From Cloacimonetes bacterium UBA6081 (GTDB lineage: Bacteria > Cloacimonadota > Cloacimonadia > Cloacimonadales > Cloacimonadaceae): a stretch of 25,638 nt of DNA. Under the pieces are notes generated by a model. That model saw nothing but the letters and a program-made list of their open reading frames with translations. It was not told the origin of the DNA and did no database searches. Below, piece by piece: positions 7,703 through 19,626 of the stretch. Position numbers and translations under genes: made by a program. The stretch is taken from the NCBI GenBank assembly GCA_002428685.1, contig DIXL01000012.1:38365-64002 (forward strand), written 5' to 3'. The stretch's first letter is position 1; each line of letters starts with the position of its first letter.

Positions 7703-8416
7703 ATGCGAAACTACTTTTACTATGACAAACTGGATAGTACCATGAGCGAATATCAACGCTTGAAGGAAATTAATCCTGCCCCTTTGGCAGTTTGTGCAAA
7801 AACCCAGAATGATGGGATTGGCAGAGGTGATCACGTTTGGGTATCTCCCGAAGGAGGCTTGTGGTTTACTTTTGACATGGTCGGAGATAAATCTATCCCT
7901 TCATTTGCTCTTTATGCCGGCTACTGCTTGCATCATACCCTGGAAACTCTATTTCATCCTTTGGTGGGCAGGCTGAAGATAAAATGGACAAACGATATTA
8001 TTTGCGATGGCCGAAAACTGGGCGGAATTCTTTGCCGCTATCAGCAAAGCAAACAAATCTACACTATTGGCATGGGCATAAATACAAATAACGAAATTGA
8101 CCCCAATTTGGGTAAATTCGGGGCTATCAGCCTGAAAGATGCTTTGGGATTTTCCATTTCCAACCGCAGCCTCTGGCATTGCATCATTCACAGTATAGAA
8201 GGATACAGTTGGGAAGTAACAGATGGACTGAGCTATTTAACTTACTGCAACGATAATCTGTTTGGCAGGGGAAAATGGGCAAAACTGGAAACTGGTGGCT
8301 TGCATATCAAAGCAGAGATTATGGGCATAGATAGTTCCGGAGCATTGCTGATCCGCAAAGAAATGGGCGAATATATAAGTATGCACACAGGCTCGATAAT
8401 TGAATTTTTGGACTGA
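7703..8416 (+). CDS. birA: Biotin--[acetyl-CoA-carboxylase] ligase, catalytic-type BirA
   Basis: 237 aa. It activates biotin with ATP and transfers it to the lysine of biotin carboxyl-carrier domains. Visible motifs are GIGRGDHVWVSPEGGLWFTF (39-58; biotinyl-AMP loop and following strands), KWTNDIICDGRKLGGIL (94-110) and GMGINTN (123-129), followed by a small C-terminal beta domain. The usual KWPND has Thr for Pro. There is no N-terminal helix-turn-helix, so this is a group I enzyme that does not repress a biotin operon. It is the last gene of the coaBC operon, starting one base after the queA stop. Confidence 0.92.
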   Translation: MRNYFYYDKLDSTMSEYQRLKEINPAPLAVCAKTQNDGIGRGDHVWVSPEGGLWFTFDMVGDKSIPSFALYAGYCLHHTLETLFHPLVGRLKIKWTNDIICDGRKLGGILCRYQQSKQIYTIGMGINTNNEIDPNLGKFGAISLKDALGFSISNRSLWHCIIHSIEGYSWEVTDGLSYLTYCNDNLFGRGKWAKLETGGLHIKAEIMGIDSSGALLIRKEMGEYISMHTGSIIEFLD

Positions 8417-8603
8417 AGCAGGTAACTGGAATCAGACTTAATACGCAAAATATTACCGATAAAACACAGACAGAAATACTCCTACATATCCGCTGACTTA
8501 TAAAAAACAAAACTGCTGATTGGGGGTTTTGCTTGACAAATGTGTGAAGGCAAAATTTCTGGTGAAACGAAATTATTATTCTAAAGCACCCAGTGGAGGA
8601 AAT

Positions 8604-10268
8604 ATGAACAAATGGATACTGATAGCGATATGCAGTGCAATAGTAATGCTTACTATGCTTGGCTGCTCATCAAATCGCACAGCACCAGATACACGAGTGA
8701 TAGAACCCTATAATGGAATAACCACAAAAGTAGCAATTTTGCCTTTAAAATCCATGGACACCCAAAGCCGCTACATAGAAAAGATACTTACAGTCCGGGA
8801 TCTTGAATATGCTTTTGCTTCGCACCCCAAATACATTCTGATGCCAATGGACGAAATTGCCGAAGCTTTCAAGCAAACCGGATTTAAAGATGTGGAAGAT
8901 TTGGAACCGGAAGACTTGAAGGAAATCAGCGATGATATTAAAGGCGATGTGATGATTACCGGTAGTATCACCATGATCCGTCCGGATGAATTTGCCATAG
9001 CCATGAAGCTTTACAGTGCCAGAACCTCAGAATTACGCCAGCTAAATTTCAACGTGAGCAAAATGAAAGAAGCTCGCTGGAAAACTTTGGACGAAAGGCT
9101 TATTGGTGAGCTTGATAGCTTCATCTCCACTGAAGTTGACAAGATATTCAACATTGCGCTGAATTACTTTGCTGCCAACAACTATCCCGAAGCGGAAAAA
9201 TCACTACAGATGGCCATGGGGCTAAACCCCGATTTAAAAGATGCAGATTACTATCTTGGTGCCACCTATTACAAGATGGGAAAAACCGACTTAGCCATCC
9301 AAAGCCTGGAAAAATCCATTGCCAAAGACCCCAACCATCAGCAGTCTCTTTTCATGCTTGCTGAGATTTACGAAAAATCCAATCAACCCTTAAAACGCCT
9401 GGGGATTATGGAAAAAATGGCTTCTCTGAACAATGATGAGGAATTGTGGCTTGTTATCGGTAATTTGTACGTGGAACAAAAAAATATTCCCAAAGCAGAA
9501 GCAGCTCTTAAAGAAGCTGTTAAAATAGATCCTGAATATGCCATAGCACAGTCTCGCTTAGCTCTGTTGCTTTATGATGAAGGCCGTTACAACGATGCCA
9601 TACCATATCTGGAATTTGTCTTCGATCGTTTTCCCGAAAATGATCTTATCTCCCGCCGTTTGGCAGTATCCTACCAAAGAACTAACCGTCTGGACGATGC
9701 CATTGGCAAATATGAACTGCTAATAAAGAACAATCCTCAAAACACGCAAGCTTATCTTAGCGCGGCAAACCTCTACCGTATAAAAGCTTCCGAAGTTACA
9801 GATCCCAAGCTTATTGCCGAAATAAACCAGAAAGCTATAGCTACTATGAATGAGCTGAAAAAAGTTCAACCCGCCAATGCTTTGGCCTATTTGAATTTGG
9901 CAACAATCTATATGTCTCAAAGCAAATTTGCTGAAGTGGAAACCAACGCCAATCTGGCAAGGCAAAACGATCCCACTCTCTATTTGCCTCTTGTTTACCT
10001 TGCCACCGTAAGCCAAAACAAAGGGACTACAGAATACAACCGCTTTGCAGACCTGGAACAAAAGGCAGCAAAAGCTGTGGGTAAGCAGGCAAATCAACTT
10101 AAAAAAGACAGGGACAATGCCAAGAATGCAGCTTTAACTCATTTCCGGAAAGCAGCAGAACACTTGAATTCTGCAGTATCTCTTACCACCGAAACCGAAA
10201 GCATCAATGATATCAATAACCGCCTGAATACAATAAATAAGCTAATCAGCCAAGTATCCGGTTATTAA
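8604..10268 (+). CDS. TPR-repeat lipoprotein
   Basis: 554 aa from the ATG at 8604, which has GGAGGA 4-9 nt upstream; the frame is open from 8520, but that start would bury the signal peptide. The lipoprotein signal ends in TMLGC with Cys21. Residues about 30-170 form an alpha/beta domain (KVAILPLKSM..., GDVMITGSITMI) resembling the periplasmic TolB-N/FlgO/CsgG-like fold; this resemblance is tentative. From about 180 to 450 there are consecutive tetratricopeptide repeats, e.g. ADYYLGATYYKMGKTDLAI and AQSRLALLLYDEGRYNDAI. The C-terminal 100 residues are helical and charged. It is probably an envelope scaffold for protein-protein contacts. It stands alone, with a hairpin terminator right after it. 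Confidence 0.85.
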   Translation: MNKWILIAICSAIVMLTMLGCSSNRTAPDTRVIEPYNGITTKVAILPLKSMDTQSRYIEKILTVRDLEYAFASHPKYILMPMDEIAEAFKQTGFKDVEDLEPEDLKEISDDIKGDVMITGSITMIRPDEFAIAMKLYSARTSELRQLNFNVSKMKEARWKTLDERLIGELDSFISTEVDKIFNIALNYFAANNYPEAEKSLQMAMGLNPDLKDADYYLGATYYKMGKTDLAIQSLEKSIAKDPNHQQSLFMLAEIYEKSNQPLKRLGIMEKMASLNNDEELWLVIGNLYVEQKNIPKAEAALKEAVKIDPEYAIAQSRLALLLYDEGRYNDAIPYLEFVFDRFPENDLISRRLAVSYQRTNRLDDAIGKYELLIKNNPQNTQAYLSAANLYRIKASEVTDPKLIAEINQKAIATMNELKKVQPANALAYLNLATIYMSQSKFAEVETNANLARQNDPTLYLPLVYLATVSQNKGTTEYNRFADLEQKAAKAVGKQANQLKKDRDNAKNAALTHFRKAAEHLNSAVSLTTETESINDINNRLNTINKLISQVSGY

Positions 10269-10297
10269 ACTATAACCAACCCAATATCCGATATTAA

Positions 10298-10321
10298 AAG
10301 GCCTGGTGAATTCCAGGCCTT
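10298..10321 (+). terminator. Hairpin terminator after the TPR lipoprotein gene
   Basis: AAGGCCTGG (10298-10306) pairs perfectly with CCAGGCCTT (10313-10321) around a 6-nt loop, 30 nt after the stop codon. The stem is GC-rich, but only a weak T-rich tail (ACTATTT) follows. Its position between a finished gene and the promoter of the next supports a terminator role. Confidence 0.65.
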
Positions 10322-10339
10322 ACTATTTAGCAGTTGTTC

Positions 10340-10368
10340 TTGACAGGATATGAGCACAATTTTAGCAT
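10340..10368 (+). promoter_or_regulatory. Sigma-70-type promoter for the patatin gene
   Basis: A perfect -35 box TTGACA (10340-10345) is separated by 17 bp from TAGCAT (10363-10368), which matches four of six bases of the -10 consensus. It lies between the terminator at 10298-10321 and the ATG at 10415. Confidence 0.6.
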
Positions 10369-10414
10369 GTTTACCACACTATCATGATTAATCGAAGCAG
10401 GACAAGGAAAACAA

Positions 10415-11320
10415 ATGAAAGAAAAAGCTGTGGTTGTGTTAGGGGGTGGTTCCGCACTTGGTTTGGCACACTTAGGCGTGCTAAGCGTTCTGGAAGAGCA
10501 TTATAAAATATCAGGCATAATCGGAACCAGTATGGGTGCAATTGTGGGAGGCTTGTATAGTGTCGGTATAACCCCACAAGAAATGCTAAAACTTGCTGCC
10601 TTGCACAAAGCTGCCCGTGTGTTTTCACCCCTCAGTCTTGATAGGCATATAGGGGGGATATTCGATGGAGTTGCACTGTTAGCCTTGTGTAAACAATGGA
10701 CCTCAGAAAAGCAGATTGAAGATGGCAAAATTCCATTTATTGCTTGCGCCTATGATCTTGTAAGCCGTAGCACGGTACTTATAAACAAGGGGTTATATGC
10801 CGATGCATTGCGCGCTTCCACATCTTTACCCCTAATCTTTGCCCCATACAGACTGGGACAATATCTGTTTGTGGATGGAGGGGTGGAGCATCCCTTACCC
10901 ATGGCATTTGCATATTTATTGGAAGGCAATTTGGTAATTGCGGTTAATGTGCTGCCTTGGATTGAAAAAAGTGCTCGCATAATTAACCTGGATAATTTGG
11001 AATCGACCAAACCCAAAAGGATTTCACGCACAGAGGTAATGATGCAGACAGTGTTTCACAATCAAGCATTCATGGCTCTGAAGGACATCAACAGTTACGC
11101 ACCGGATATTGTGATAGATGCTGCCATGTCGGAGCTTAATCCCTTTGCTTTTCACAAAGCAGCAAGTTTCTACGATTTTGGCAGAAGAAAAGCAATGGAG
11201 ACTCTTACCAGTTACGCCGAACCACGTTTCTTGCCGCAAATTAGACGCTATTACCGCAAGATGATGCAAAAATTGAACACACTTCAAAAGATATCGCTTG
11301 ACGGAAATACCAGCTTGTAA
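10415..11320 (+). CDS. Patatin-like phospholipase (RssA-like)
   Basis: 301 aa, cytoplasmic or membrane-associated serine lipid acyl hydrolase of the patatin family. The catalytic dyad is visible as GTSMG (37-41; nucleophile Ser39) and VDGG (153-156; Asp154). The oxyanion-hole segment is GGGSALGLAHLGVL (10-23). Family members usually carry Arg or Lys where this protein has Leu15, which is worth noting. FVDGGVEHPLP is the usual context of the second catalytic residue. The start at 10415 has AAGGA upstream and its own promoter. Lipid substrate unknown. It is not obviously co-regulated with the genes on either side. Confidence 0.9.
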   Translation: MKEKAVVVLGGGSALGLAHLGVLSVLEEHYKISGIIGTSMGAIVGGLYSVGITPQEMLKLAALHKAARVFSPLSLDRHIGGIFDGVALLALCKQWTSEKQIEDGKIPFIACAYDLVSRSTVLINKGLYADALRASTSLPLIFAPYRLGQYLFVDGGVEHPLPMAFAYLLEGNLVIAVNVLPWIEKSARIINLDNLESTKPKRISRTEVMMQTVFHNQAFMALKDINSYAPDIVIDAAMSELNPFAFHKAASFYDFGRRKAMETLTSYAEPRFLPQIRRYYRKMMQKLNTLQKISLDGNTSL

Positions 11321-11456
11321 AACAATAGCACTCGAATTCTGGAGCCGATATACGCATGGCTTCTAAGTGATAACCGAAGATAAACTGCAAGAGTTTTTTG
11401 CTGCTATCAAATAGCCCATAAATCCCAGGTAAATTATTCTTATCGAGGAGTTTCTA

Positions 11457-12167
11457 ATGAACGAAATCATCAAAATCCTGGCCAAGGTAGAGGGTGGAAC
11501 TGTGTTGGATGCCGCCACCGGAAAGGGCGAATTTATTGCCACACTGAAACAAAACCTGAAATCTTATGTCCAGATTATTGGTGTGGATTCATCAGCCCGT
11601 AGTGTGGAATTTGCCGAAAAGCTGTTTCCGGAAAACGATGTGGAAATCTTCCGCATGAATCTGGAGGATTTGCAATTTGAGGATAGTTATTTTGACACGG
11701 TGTGTATTTCCAATTCCTTGCACCACCTTGAACATCTTGATGTGGTCATTAATGAGCTTCTGAGGGTTCTAAAGCCTGGAGGATTTATGCTGATTACCGA
11801 AATGTATAGCGATGGGCAACAAACCCCAGCTCAGCAAAGCCACATATTGATGCATCACTGGATTGCTGGAGTGGATAGGCTTAGCGGAATGTATCACCAA
11901 TCCACTTATACAAAGGCAGAACTGGAACAGATTGCTAAAAAACTCCTGCTAAAAAAGACTGCGATTCACGATTTTTACATTCCTGTGGACAATCCCAATA
12001 AAAACTGCGAAACCCTACTTAAGAACTGCCGTGATACCCTGAAAAAGCTGGAAACTATGCCCGATAGTCAACTTTTGATAGATGAAGGCAATAACTTGCT
12101 AAAGCGTTTATCTGAGGTAGGTTGTGCCAGCGCAAGCCGATTGATTATTGCCGGATACAAAAATTAA
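11457..12167 (+). CDS. Class I SAM-dependent methyltransferase
   Basis: 236 aa. VLDAATGKGEFI (17-27) is motif I, which binds SAM; IGVDSS (41-46) is motif II; and FDTVCISNSLHHLEHLD (79-95) is the methyltransferase_11-type motif IV/V region. LRVLKPGGFMLITEMY follows as expected. The N-terminus before motif I is unusually short (16 residues). The C-terminal third (from about 150) is helical and Lys-rich, with no motif that identifies the methyl acceptor. The ATG at 11457 has GAGGAG upstream. The 136-bp gap before it shows no clear promoter or terminator. Confidence 0.87.
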   Translation: MNEIIKILAKVEGGTVLDAATGKGEFIATLKQNLKSYVQIIGVDSSARSVEFAEKLFPENDVEIFRMNLEDLQFEDSYFDTVCISNSLHHLEHLDVVINELLRVLKPGGFMLITEMYSDGQQTPAQQSHILMHHWIAGVDRLSGMYHQSTYTKAELEQIAKKLLLKKTAIHDFYIPVDNPNKNCETLLKNCRDTLKKLETMPDSQLLIDEGNNLLKRLSEVGCASASRLIIAGYKN

Positions 12168-12231
12168 TGTTTATTACGGGGATGGTATATGCCTTCCCTT
12201 ACCCATATATTAACAAACAAGGAGATGAATT

Positions 12232-13491
12232 ATGCTAATAGAAGACGATCTGTTTAGCTTAAACCAATTACAATTAAATCGCATTGCGAAAAAGATAGGC
12301 ATTCCGGGTTACACTCAACTTAAAGGGACCGAGCTAATCTTTAAAATGTTAGAGTTTCAAGCTGCTCAAGAAGGCTTGGCTTTTGTTACCGGATGTCTGG
12401 AAATTATGGATGATGGCTTCGGCTTTTTGCGCTTTCCCGGCAATAACTACAATCCCGGACGCGATGATGTGTATGTCTCGCTCACCCAAATTCGTAGATT
12501 TGGCCTAAAAACCGGTCATATGATCAGCGGTCCGGTGCGTAGTCCCAAAGAAGGGGAAAAATACTATGCTCTGCTAAGGGTGGAATCGGTTAATTCTTTA
12601 ACTCCCACCTGTTTACAGGATTTGCGTCTGTTTGATGCTTTAACGCCATATTACCCCACAGAGCGTTTGAATCTGGAATTTGATCCCACCAACTACAGCA
12701 CCCGTATTATGAATATGTTCACACCTATTGGAAAAGGTCAGCGTGGTTTGATTGTAGCTGCTCCCAGAACAGGAAAGACAACTCTGCTTCAAGATACGGC
12801 CAATGCAATTTTAAGCAATCATCCAGAGGTGCATCTGATTGTGCTGCTTGTGGATGAACGCCCCGAAGAAGTTACCGAAATGAAAAAGATTCTCAAACCT
12901 GGTAACCGCGAAGTAATTAGCTCCACCTTTGATGAATCACCCAAAAATCACTCTGCCGTAGCTGAAATGATCTTGGAAAAATCTAAACGCATGATAGAGC
13001 TGGGGCAGGATGTGGTGATTGTGTTGGATAGCATCACCCGTTTGGCTCGCGCTTATAACAACGTAACACCCTCAAGTGGAAAAGTTCTTAGCGGAGGTAT
13101 TGATGCCAATGGTTTAATTAAGCCCAAAAAGTTCTTTGGCTCTGCACGCAACACCGAAGAAGCCGGCAGTCTTACCATTATCGCTACAGCCTTAATTGAT
13201 ACCGGCAGCAAAATGGATCAAGTGATCTTTGAAGAATTCAAAGGCACGGGTAATATGGAATTGGTTTTAGACCGCAGTATCAGCGACATGAGGCTGTATC
13301 CGGCAATTGACTTGGTTAAAAGCGGAACCAGGCGCGAAGAACTGTTGCTGACTAAACACGAACTAAATCGCATGTATGTGCTGCGTAAGTATTTGAAGAC
13401 TATTTCGCCAATTCAGGGCATTGAAACCCTTCGAAAAAAGATGCAAGTAACAGAAACTAACTTCGATTTACTAAATTCCATGAGCAACTAA
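12232..13491 (+). CDS. rho: Transcription termination factor Rho
   Basis: 419 aa hexameric RNA-dependent ATPase/helicase that ends transcription of untranslated RNA. Domains in order: N-terminal helix bundle (1-48); cold-shock-like primary RNA site with GCLEIMDDGFGFLR (54-67); RecA-like ATPase with Walker A APRTGKTT (177-184), LLVDERPEE (205-213), Walker B VVIVLDS (261-267), Q-loop SSGKVLSGG (281-289) and the R-loop/arginine-finger region to about 370. It is compact, without the long N-terminal insertion found in some Bacteroidota and Actinobacteria. AAGGAG precedes the ATG. It heads the long gene cluster that continues through mutS and tadA to the ECF transporter. Confidence 0.97.
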   Translation: MLIEDDLFSLNQLQLNRIAKKIGIPGYTQLKGTELIFKMLEFQAAQEGLAFVTGCLEIMDDGFGFLRFPGNNYNPGRDDVYVSLTQIRRFGLKTGHMISGPVRSPKEGEKYYALLRVESVNSLTPTCLQDLRLFDALTPYYPTERLNLEFDPTNYSTRIMNMFTPIGKGQRGLIVAAPRTGKTTLLQDTANAILSNHPEVHLIVLLVDERPEEVTEMKKILKPGNREVISSTFDESPKNHSAVAEMILEKSKRMIELGQDVVIVLDSITRLARAYNNVTPSSGKVLSGGIDANGLIKPKKFFGSARNTEEAGSLTIIATALIDTGSKMDQVIFEEFKGTGNMELVLDRSISDMRLYPAIDLVKSGTRREELLLTKHELNRMYVLRKYLKTISPIQGIETLRKKMQVTETNFDLLNSMSN

Positions 13492-13513
13492 TACCCGGAA
13501 ACTCTCTAACTTG

Positions 13514-14668
13514 ATGAAAAAGAGTATAATCGTTGTCATCTTGCTTATCTGTCTCAATTTGGCATATCCTGCTCTACGCAAGGAATTCAGAGATCTGGAC
13601 CAACTGTACGAACTGGGAAAGCTAAATGAGATTTCAGAAGCAATAGCTTCTCTGAAACCGGCAAATGACGATGAAAGAGCATGTATCGCGTTTTTCAATG
13701 CCCGGCTGAAGCTCACCACAAGTGAAGTGATTCAGGCTTTCAATTGGCTTATTGAAAAATTTCCTGCCAACGAATATGCGCATCTGGCCAGGCTGGAACT
13801 GGGGAAGATTTACATATTGGAGCGCAGAGTGGATTTGGCTCAGGCTCTGCTGCGGAAAATTACCTCCTCATCCCTGATGGAGCGTTTCTACTGGCTCGCT
13901 CTGTGCGATTGGTGGCTGGATGACTATCCTACGGCAATCAGCAACGCAGAAAGTTATCTGCGGATGGATTCCAAAGGCTCTTATGTAGAGAATGCCCATT
14001 ATCTGATTGCCGAAAGCTATTTGGAACAGAAAAAAGCTTATAGCGCACTTACAACCTTGGAGAAACTGCAAAATTTGAAATTAAGTGATTTAGATGAGCA
14101 ATATCTCTTTTACAGACAGGGCTATGCCTATGAAGTATCAGACAAGCTTGTTGACGCCATCGCCAGTTACCGCAAAGGCTATGAACTAAACAAATATTCG
14201 CAGGTAGCCTATTTGATTGAAGACAGGCTGTTTGATCTGCGAGCCCGTAGCCGTAGCATTGATATTAGCTTTTTGTATCCCTATTCGCTTTTACAGATTG
14301 CTATAGCCAATGATGAAGCAGTTGCTCAGAGCAGCAATCCGCCCCTGCAACAGAATGGGCAAATTCCAGTTCCGCAGATTTCACCGGGTAGTGATCCCGT
14401 GAATTTAAATTTGCCGGTGAAGATTAAAACCAAACCAACCGAAGGTTATTGGTTGCAAGCGGGTAGATTTTCGCAGGAATCAAACGCCAATAAACTGGTG
14501 GTAAATATCCGCTTGATGAACATTCCTGCGGTTTACTATGAAGATATCTCCAGAGGGAAAAAGACTTGGGTTGTTTTAAGTGGACCTTTCTCCGATAAAA
14601 CCGCAGCCGAAATCAGCAAAAAAAGCCTGTCTGATAAAGACATAAGCTCTTTTATAACCCAATATTAG
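13514..14668 (+). CDS. Exported TPR/SPOR-domain protein
   Basis: 384 aa from the ATG at 13514; a TTG one codon earlier (13511) is possible, and neither has a strong ribosome binding site. A signal peptide (IIVVILLICLNLAYPA) is followed by helical repeats of the TPR/outer-membrane-lipoprotein type (about 25-240; e.g. YAHLARLELGKIYILERRVDLA and AHYLIAESYLEQKKAY). A Pro/Gln-rich linker (about 275-310) leads to a C-terminal SPOR domain (about 312-384, starting GYWLQAGRFSQESNA). SPOR domains bind denuded peptidoglycan glycan strands, often at the septum, so a periplasmic cell-wall or division role is likely. It starts 22 nt after rho and ends 9 nt before mutS. Confidence 0.85.
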   Translation: MKKSIIVVILLICLNLAYPALRKEFRDLDQLYELGKLNEISEAIASLKPANDDERACIAFFNARLKLTTSEVIQAFNWLIEKFPANEYAHLARLELGKIYILERRVDLAQALLRKITSSSLMERFYWLALCDWWLDDYPTAISNAESYLRMDSKGSYVENAHYLIAESYLEQKKAYSALTTLEKLQNLKLSDLDEQYLFYRQGYAYEVSDKLVDAIASYRKGYELNKYSQVAYLIEDRLFDLRARSRSIDISFLYPYSLLQIAIANDEAVAQSSNPPLQQNGQIPVPQISPGSDPVNLNLPVKIKTKPTEGYWLQAGRFSQESNANKLVVNIRLMNIPAVYYEDISRGKKTWVVLSGPFSDKTAAEISKKSLSDKDISSFITQY

Positions 14669-14677
14669 AAGGCCTCT

Positions 14678-17322
<2,645 letters not shown>

Positions 17323-17326
<4 letters not shown>

Positions 17327-19065
17327 AACACTCAGTAAACATTTTATCGGCAAGCAATTGGACGTTTGTTCGTAAATCAATCCTGCCTGGCTGCCTGGTT
17401 CTCACAATTCTGCTTGGCACAATTTCCTGTGCTACCAATGCTCCGGGAGCAGCGGGAGTGATAAACGGACGCCCCATTAGCGCAGAAGAGTTCTATAGCG
17501 CATACCGCGGGCATTATGCCATGTTCAGCTATAACAACGGGCGGGTGCCGGACAAGGATGAAAAGAATCGGATTTTTAACGAAACCTGGCAGAATATCAC
17601 CAAATCTATCATTCTGAAGGATTACTACGCCAAATACAAAATTACTACCGATCCCAAAGAGGTTCTGGATACGCTTTCCAGCTCTATTCCACAGCATATT
17701 TTACAATCTCCACGCTTTCAGGTGAACGGCAAATTTGATATTACCATTTACATGCAGTCTCTGCTTACGGACAGGCCAGAGAATCTCAGTGCCCTAAGAC
17801 GGCACTATCAGGTAAATATTATCCCAATCCTGAAGCTTCAGCATAAACTGATTGAAAAAGAGCTGATTACATCCAAAACCAGTCAGCATATTCAAAAAGT
17901 TCTGGTTAGTGAGGCGGATATGAATCTGCATGTTTTTGATTCTACCAGGATGACTCCCATCGTCAGCGATAATGATGTGAATACCTATTATCAGGCAAAT
18001 CTGGCCACATATAGATTGCAACCCTATTACCGAATTGCGTTTGGGCTGGTTCCCGTCATTCCGGATTCGTTGGATCACCAATATGCCAAAGCAGTGGCTG
18101 ATTCTTTGTGGAGCTTTCTAAACAGCGGAATCAGCTATGAGGAAATTAAGGCGGCAAGAGCCAAACAAACCAGTTTACTAAGCATGATAGATTATGGCTT
18201 CGTAAAAAGCTCTGCGCTTCCAGAGGACATCAAAAACCTGCTGCTGCCTCTAACGGATGGAACTTGCACCACCCCGCAACAGAGCGGAAATGGCTGGATT
18301 ATCTATCAAAAACTGCAAAGCACCAAAACTCTTACCCAATACCGCAGCGTGTTTGTGCAAAGCCTGCCTCGCACTGAAAGCCTGATCCATCCGGAAACCA
18401 CAGCCCGGAGGTTAATGAATCTGGCTTTAAACATTGGCCTGCAAGAAGCCTGTAATGAATTTGACTTCAAGTTTTCCCAAAGCGAGCGCATGCATCCGGA
18501 CAGCCTGATATTGCCCGCCAACGACATCAAAGGCCAATTGGTTAAGCGGCTGAAGGTGGCCAAAGCTGCAAGCATCATAGAGCCTTTGTATTCCGCAGAA
18601 TTATCTGCCTTTGTGGTGGTGGAAGTGTTGGAAAATCAGGATAAGGAGTTTATTGCCTTAAACGAAGTTAAGGCTGCCATAACCGAAGAATTAAGCGTGC
18701 AAAAGCGCAAGGATATGGCCTTGCAAATTGTGAAACAATGGCAAAGTGATCCAAGCTCCACGGATCAATATCAGGTGGTAAAACTTAGTGCTGTAAATAT
18801 GGACTCTTCGCTGGAATCCTATCCTATGGATGTGCTTTTTTACAAAGGGGTTAGTGCTTTTCTGGAAAAGAAGGAAGCCCCCATTGTTACCCATAACAGT
18901 CTTTATATTGTCCCCACCGTCTTAGCCCTTCGAGCCACCAATCGCAAGGTAAGCCCCCTGCAAATCCGTAAAGCTTTCACCAATTCACTGCCCGAAAACT
19001 GGTTTGAAGAATGGCTAAGTGCTCAGGTTGCCAAAGCAAAAGTGGTTAGAAACATCAATTCATGA
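17323..19065 (+). CDS. SurA/PpiD-like parvulin-fold periplasmic chaperone, possible lipoprotein
   Basis: 580 aa. The N-terminus has an 18-residue lead, a hydrophobic segment and TISC, a marginal lipobox (Cys36). Residues about 44-200 resemble the SurA N-terminal chaperone domain (GVINGRPISAEEFYSAY...). About 215-330 resembles a PpiC/parvulin domain (DVNTYYQANLATYRLQPYYRIAF..., SYEEIKAARAKQ..., IDYGFVKSSALPEDI), but the catalytic residues of active parvulins are not clear, so it may be a chaperone without isomerase activity. The C-terminal part is helical. It probably helps fold outer-membrane or exported proteins. It is coupled by ATGA overlaps to mutS upstream and tadA downstream. Confidence 0.75.
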
Positions 19066-19517
19066 CCGCTTTTGCAAACCACGAAACCTTTATGCGTGAG
19101 GCAATTTCCGAGGCAAAACTTGCAGCCGCCGAAAACGAAGTTCCCATCGGAGCCGTTTTGGTTTGCGATGGAGTTATTGTAGCCAGAGAGCATAATCGCA
19201 CCAAGCAGTTACATAATCCGCTTGCCCATGCCGAAAAATTGCTGGTTGACAAAATGTGCGTTTCTGAAGCTGTGTTCTTAACAGATTACACCTTATACGT
19301 CAGCCTGGAACCATGTTTAATGTGTGCCGGCATGCTAATCTGGAGCAGATTGGGAACCTTGGTATTTGGTGCAAAAGACCCCAAGGCAGGTGTGGTCGGT
19401 TCTGTGTATAACGTTTTAAAAGATAAGAGCTTTAACCACCATCCAACCGTGGTGGCACAGGTTCTGGAAGCGGAATGCTCTGCCCTGCTTTCTGATTTCT
19501 TTAAAAGTAAACGTTGA
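19062..19517 (+). CDS. tadA: tRNA-specific adenosine deaminase / nucleoside deaminase TadA
   Basis: 151 aa zinc-dependent deaminase. The active site is complete: HAE (56-58; zinc ligand His and proton-shuttling Glu) and EPCLMC (83-88; two Cys zinc ligands). AREHNRT (41-47) matches the substrate-contacting Asn region of TadA. Length and motifs fit TadA, which converts A34 to inosine in tRNA-Arg(ACG); guanine deaminase is a less likely alternative. The start overlaps the chaperone stop (ATGA). tRNA-Ser begins 9 nt after its stop, so enzyme and tRNA are probably on one transcript, although Ser(CGA) is not a TadA substrate. Confidence 0.9.
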   Translation: MTAFANHETFMREAISEAKLAAAENEVPIGAVLVCDGVIVAREHNRTKQLHNPLAHAEKLLVDKMCVSEAVFLTDYTLYVSLEPCLMCAGMLIWSRLGTLVFGAKDPKAGVVGSVYNVLKDKSFNHHPTVVAQVLEAECSALLSDFFKSKR

Positions 19518-19526
19518 TTTTTAACT

Positions 19527-19616
19527 GGAGAGTTGCCGGAGTGGTTGAACGGGACGGTCTCGAAAACCGTTGTATCTTTACGGGTACCCAGGGTTCGAAT
19601 CCCTGACTCTCCGCCA
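19527..19616 (+). tRNA. tRNA-Ser (anticodon CGA)
   Basis: 90-nt class II tRNA. The acceptor stem pairs GGAGAGT (19527-19533) with ACTCTCC (19606-19612), followed by discriminator G and an encoded CCA (19614-19616). The anticodon loop CTCGAAA, in an ACGGT/ACCGT stem, gives anticodon CGA, which reads UCG. The long variable arm is typical of tRNA-Ser, and the T arm is CAGGG-TTCGAAT-CCCTG. It is embedded in the rho-mutS-tadA-ECF cluster with 9 nt on its left and 10 nt to the next start codon. It must be cut out of a polycistronic transcript or have its own promoter inside tadA. Confidence 0.97.
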
Positions 19617-19626
19617 TTTTTTTGCT

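Noticed and set aside
8508..8531. CAAAAC/GTTTTG hairpin as terminator of the coaBC-birA operon
   Set aside because: Only a 6-bp AT-rich stem with a 12-nt loop and no T-run; too weak to call.
8534..8562. TTGACA upstream of the TPR lipoprotein gene as promoter
   Set aside because: The -35 box is perfect, but no acceptable -10 box lies 16-18 bp downstream.
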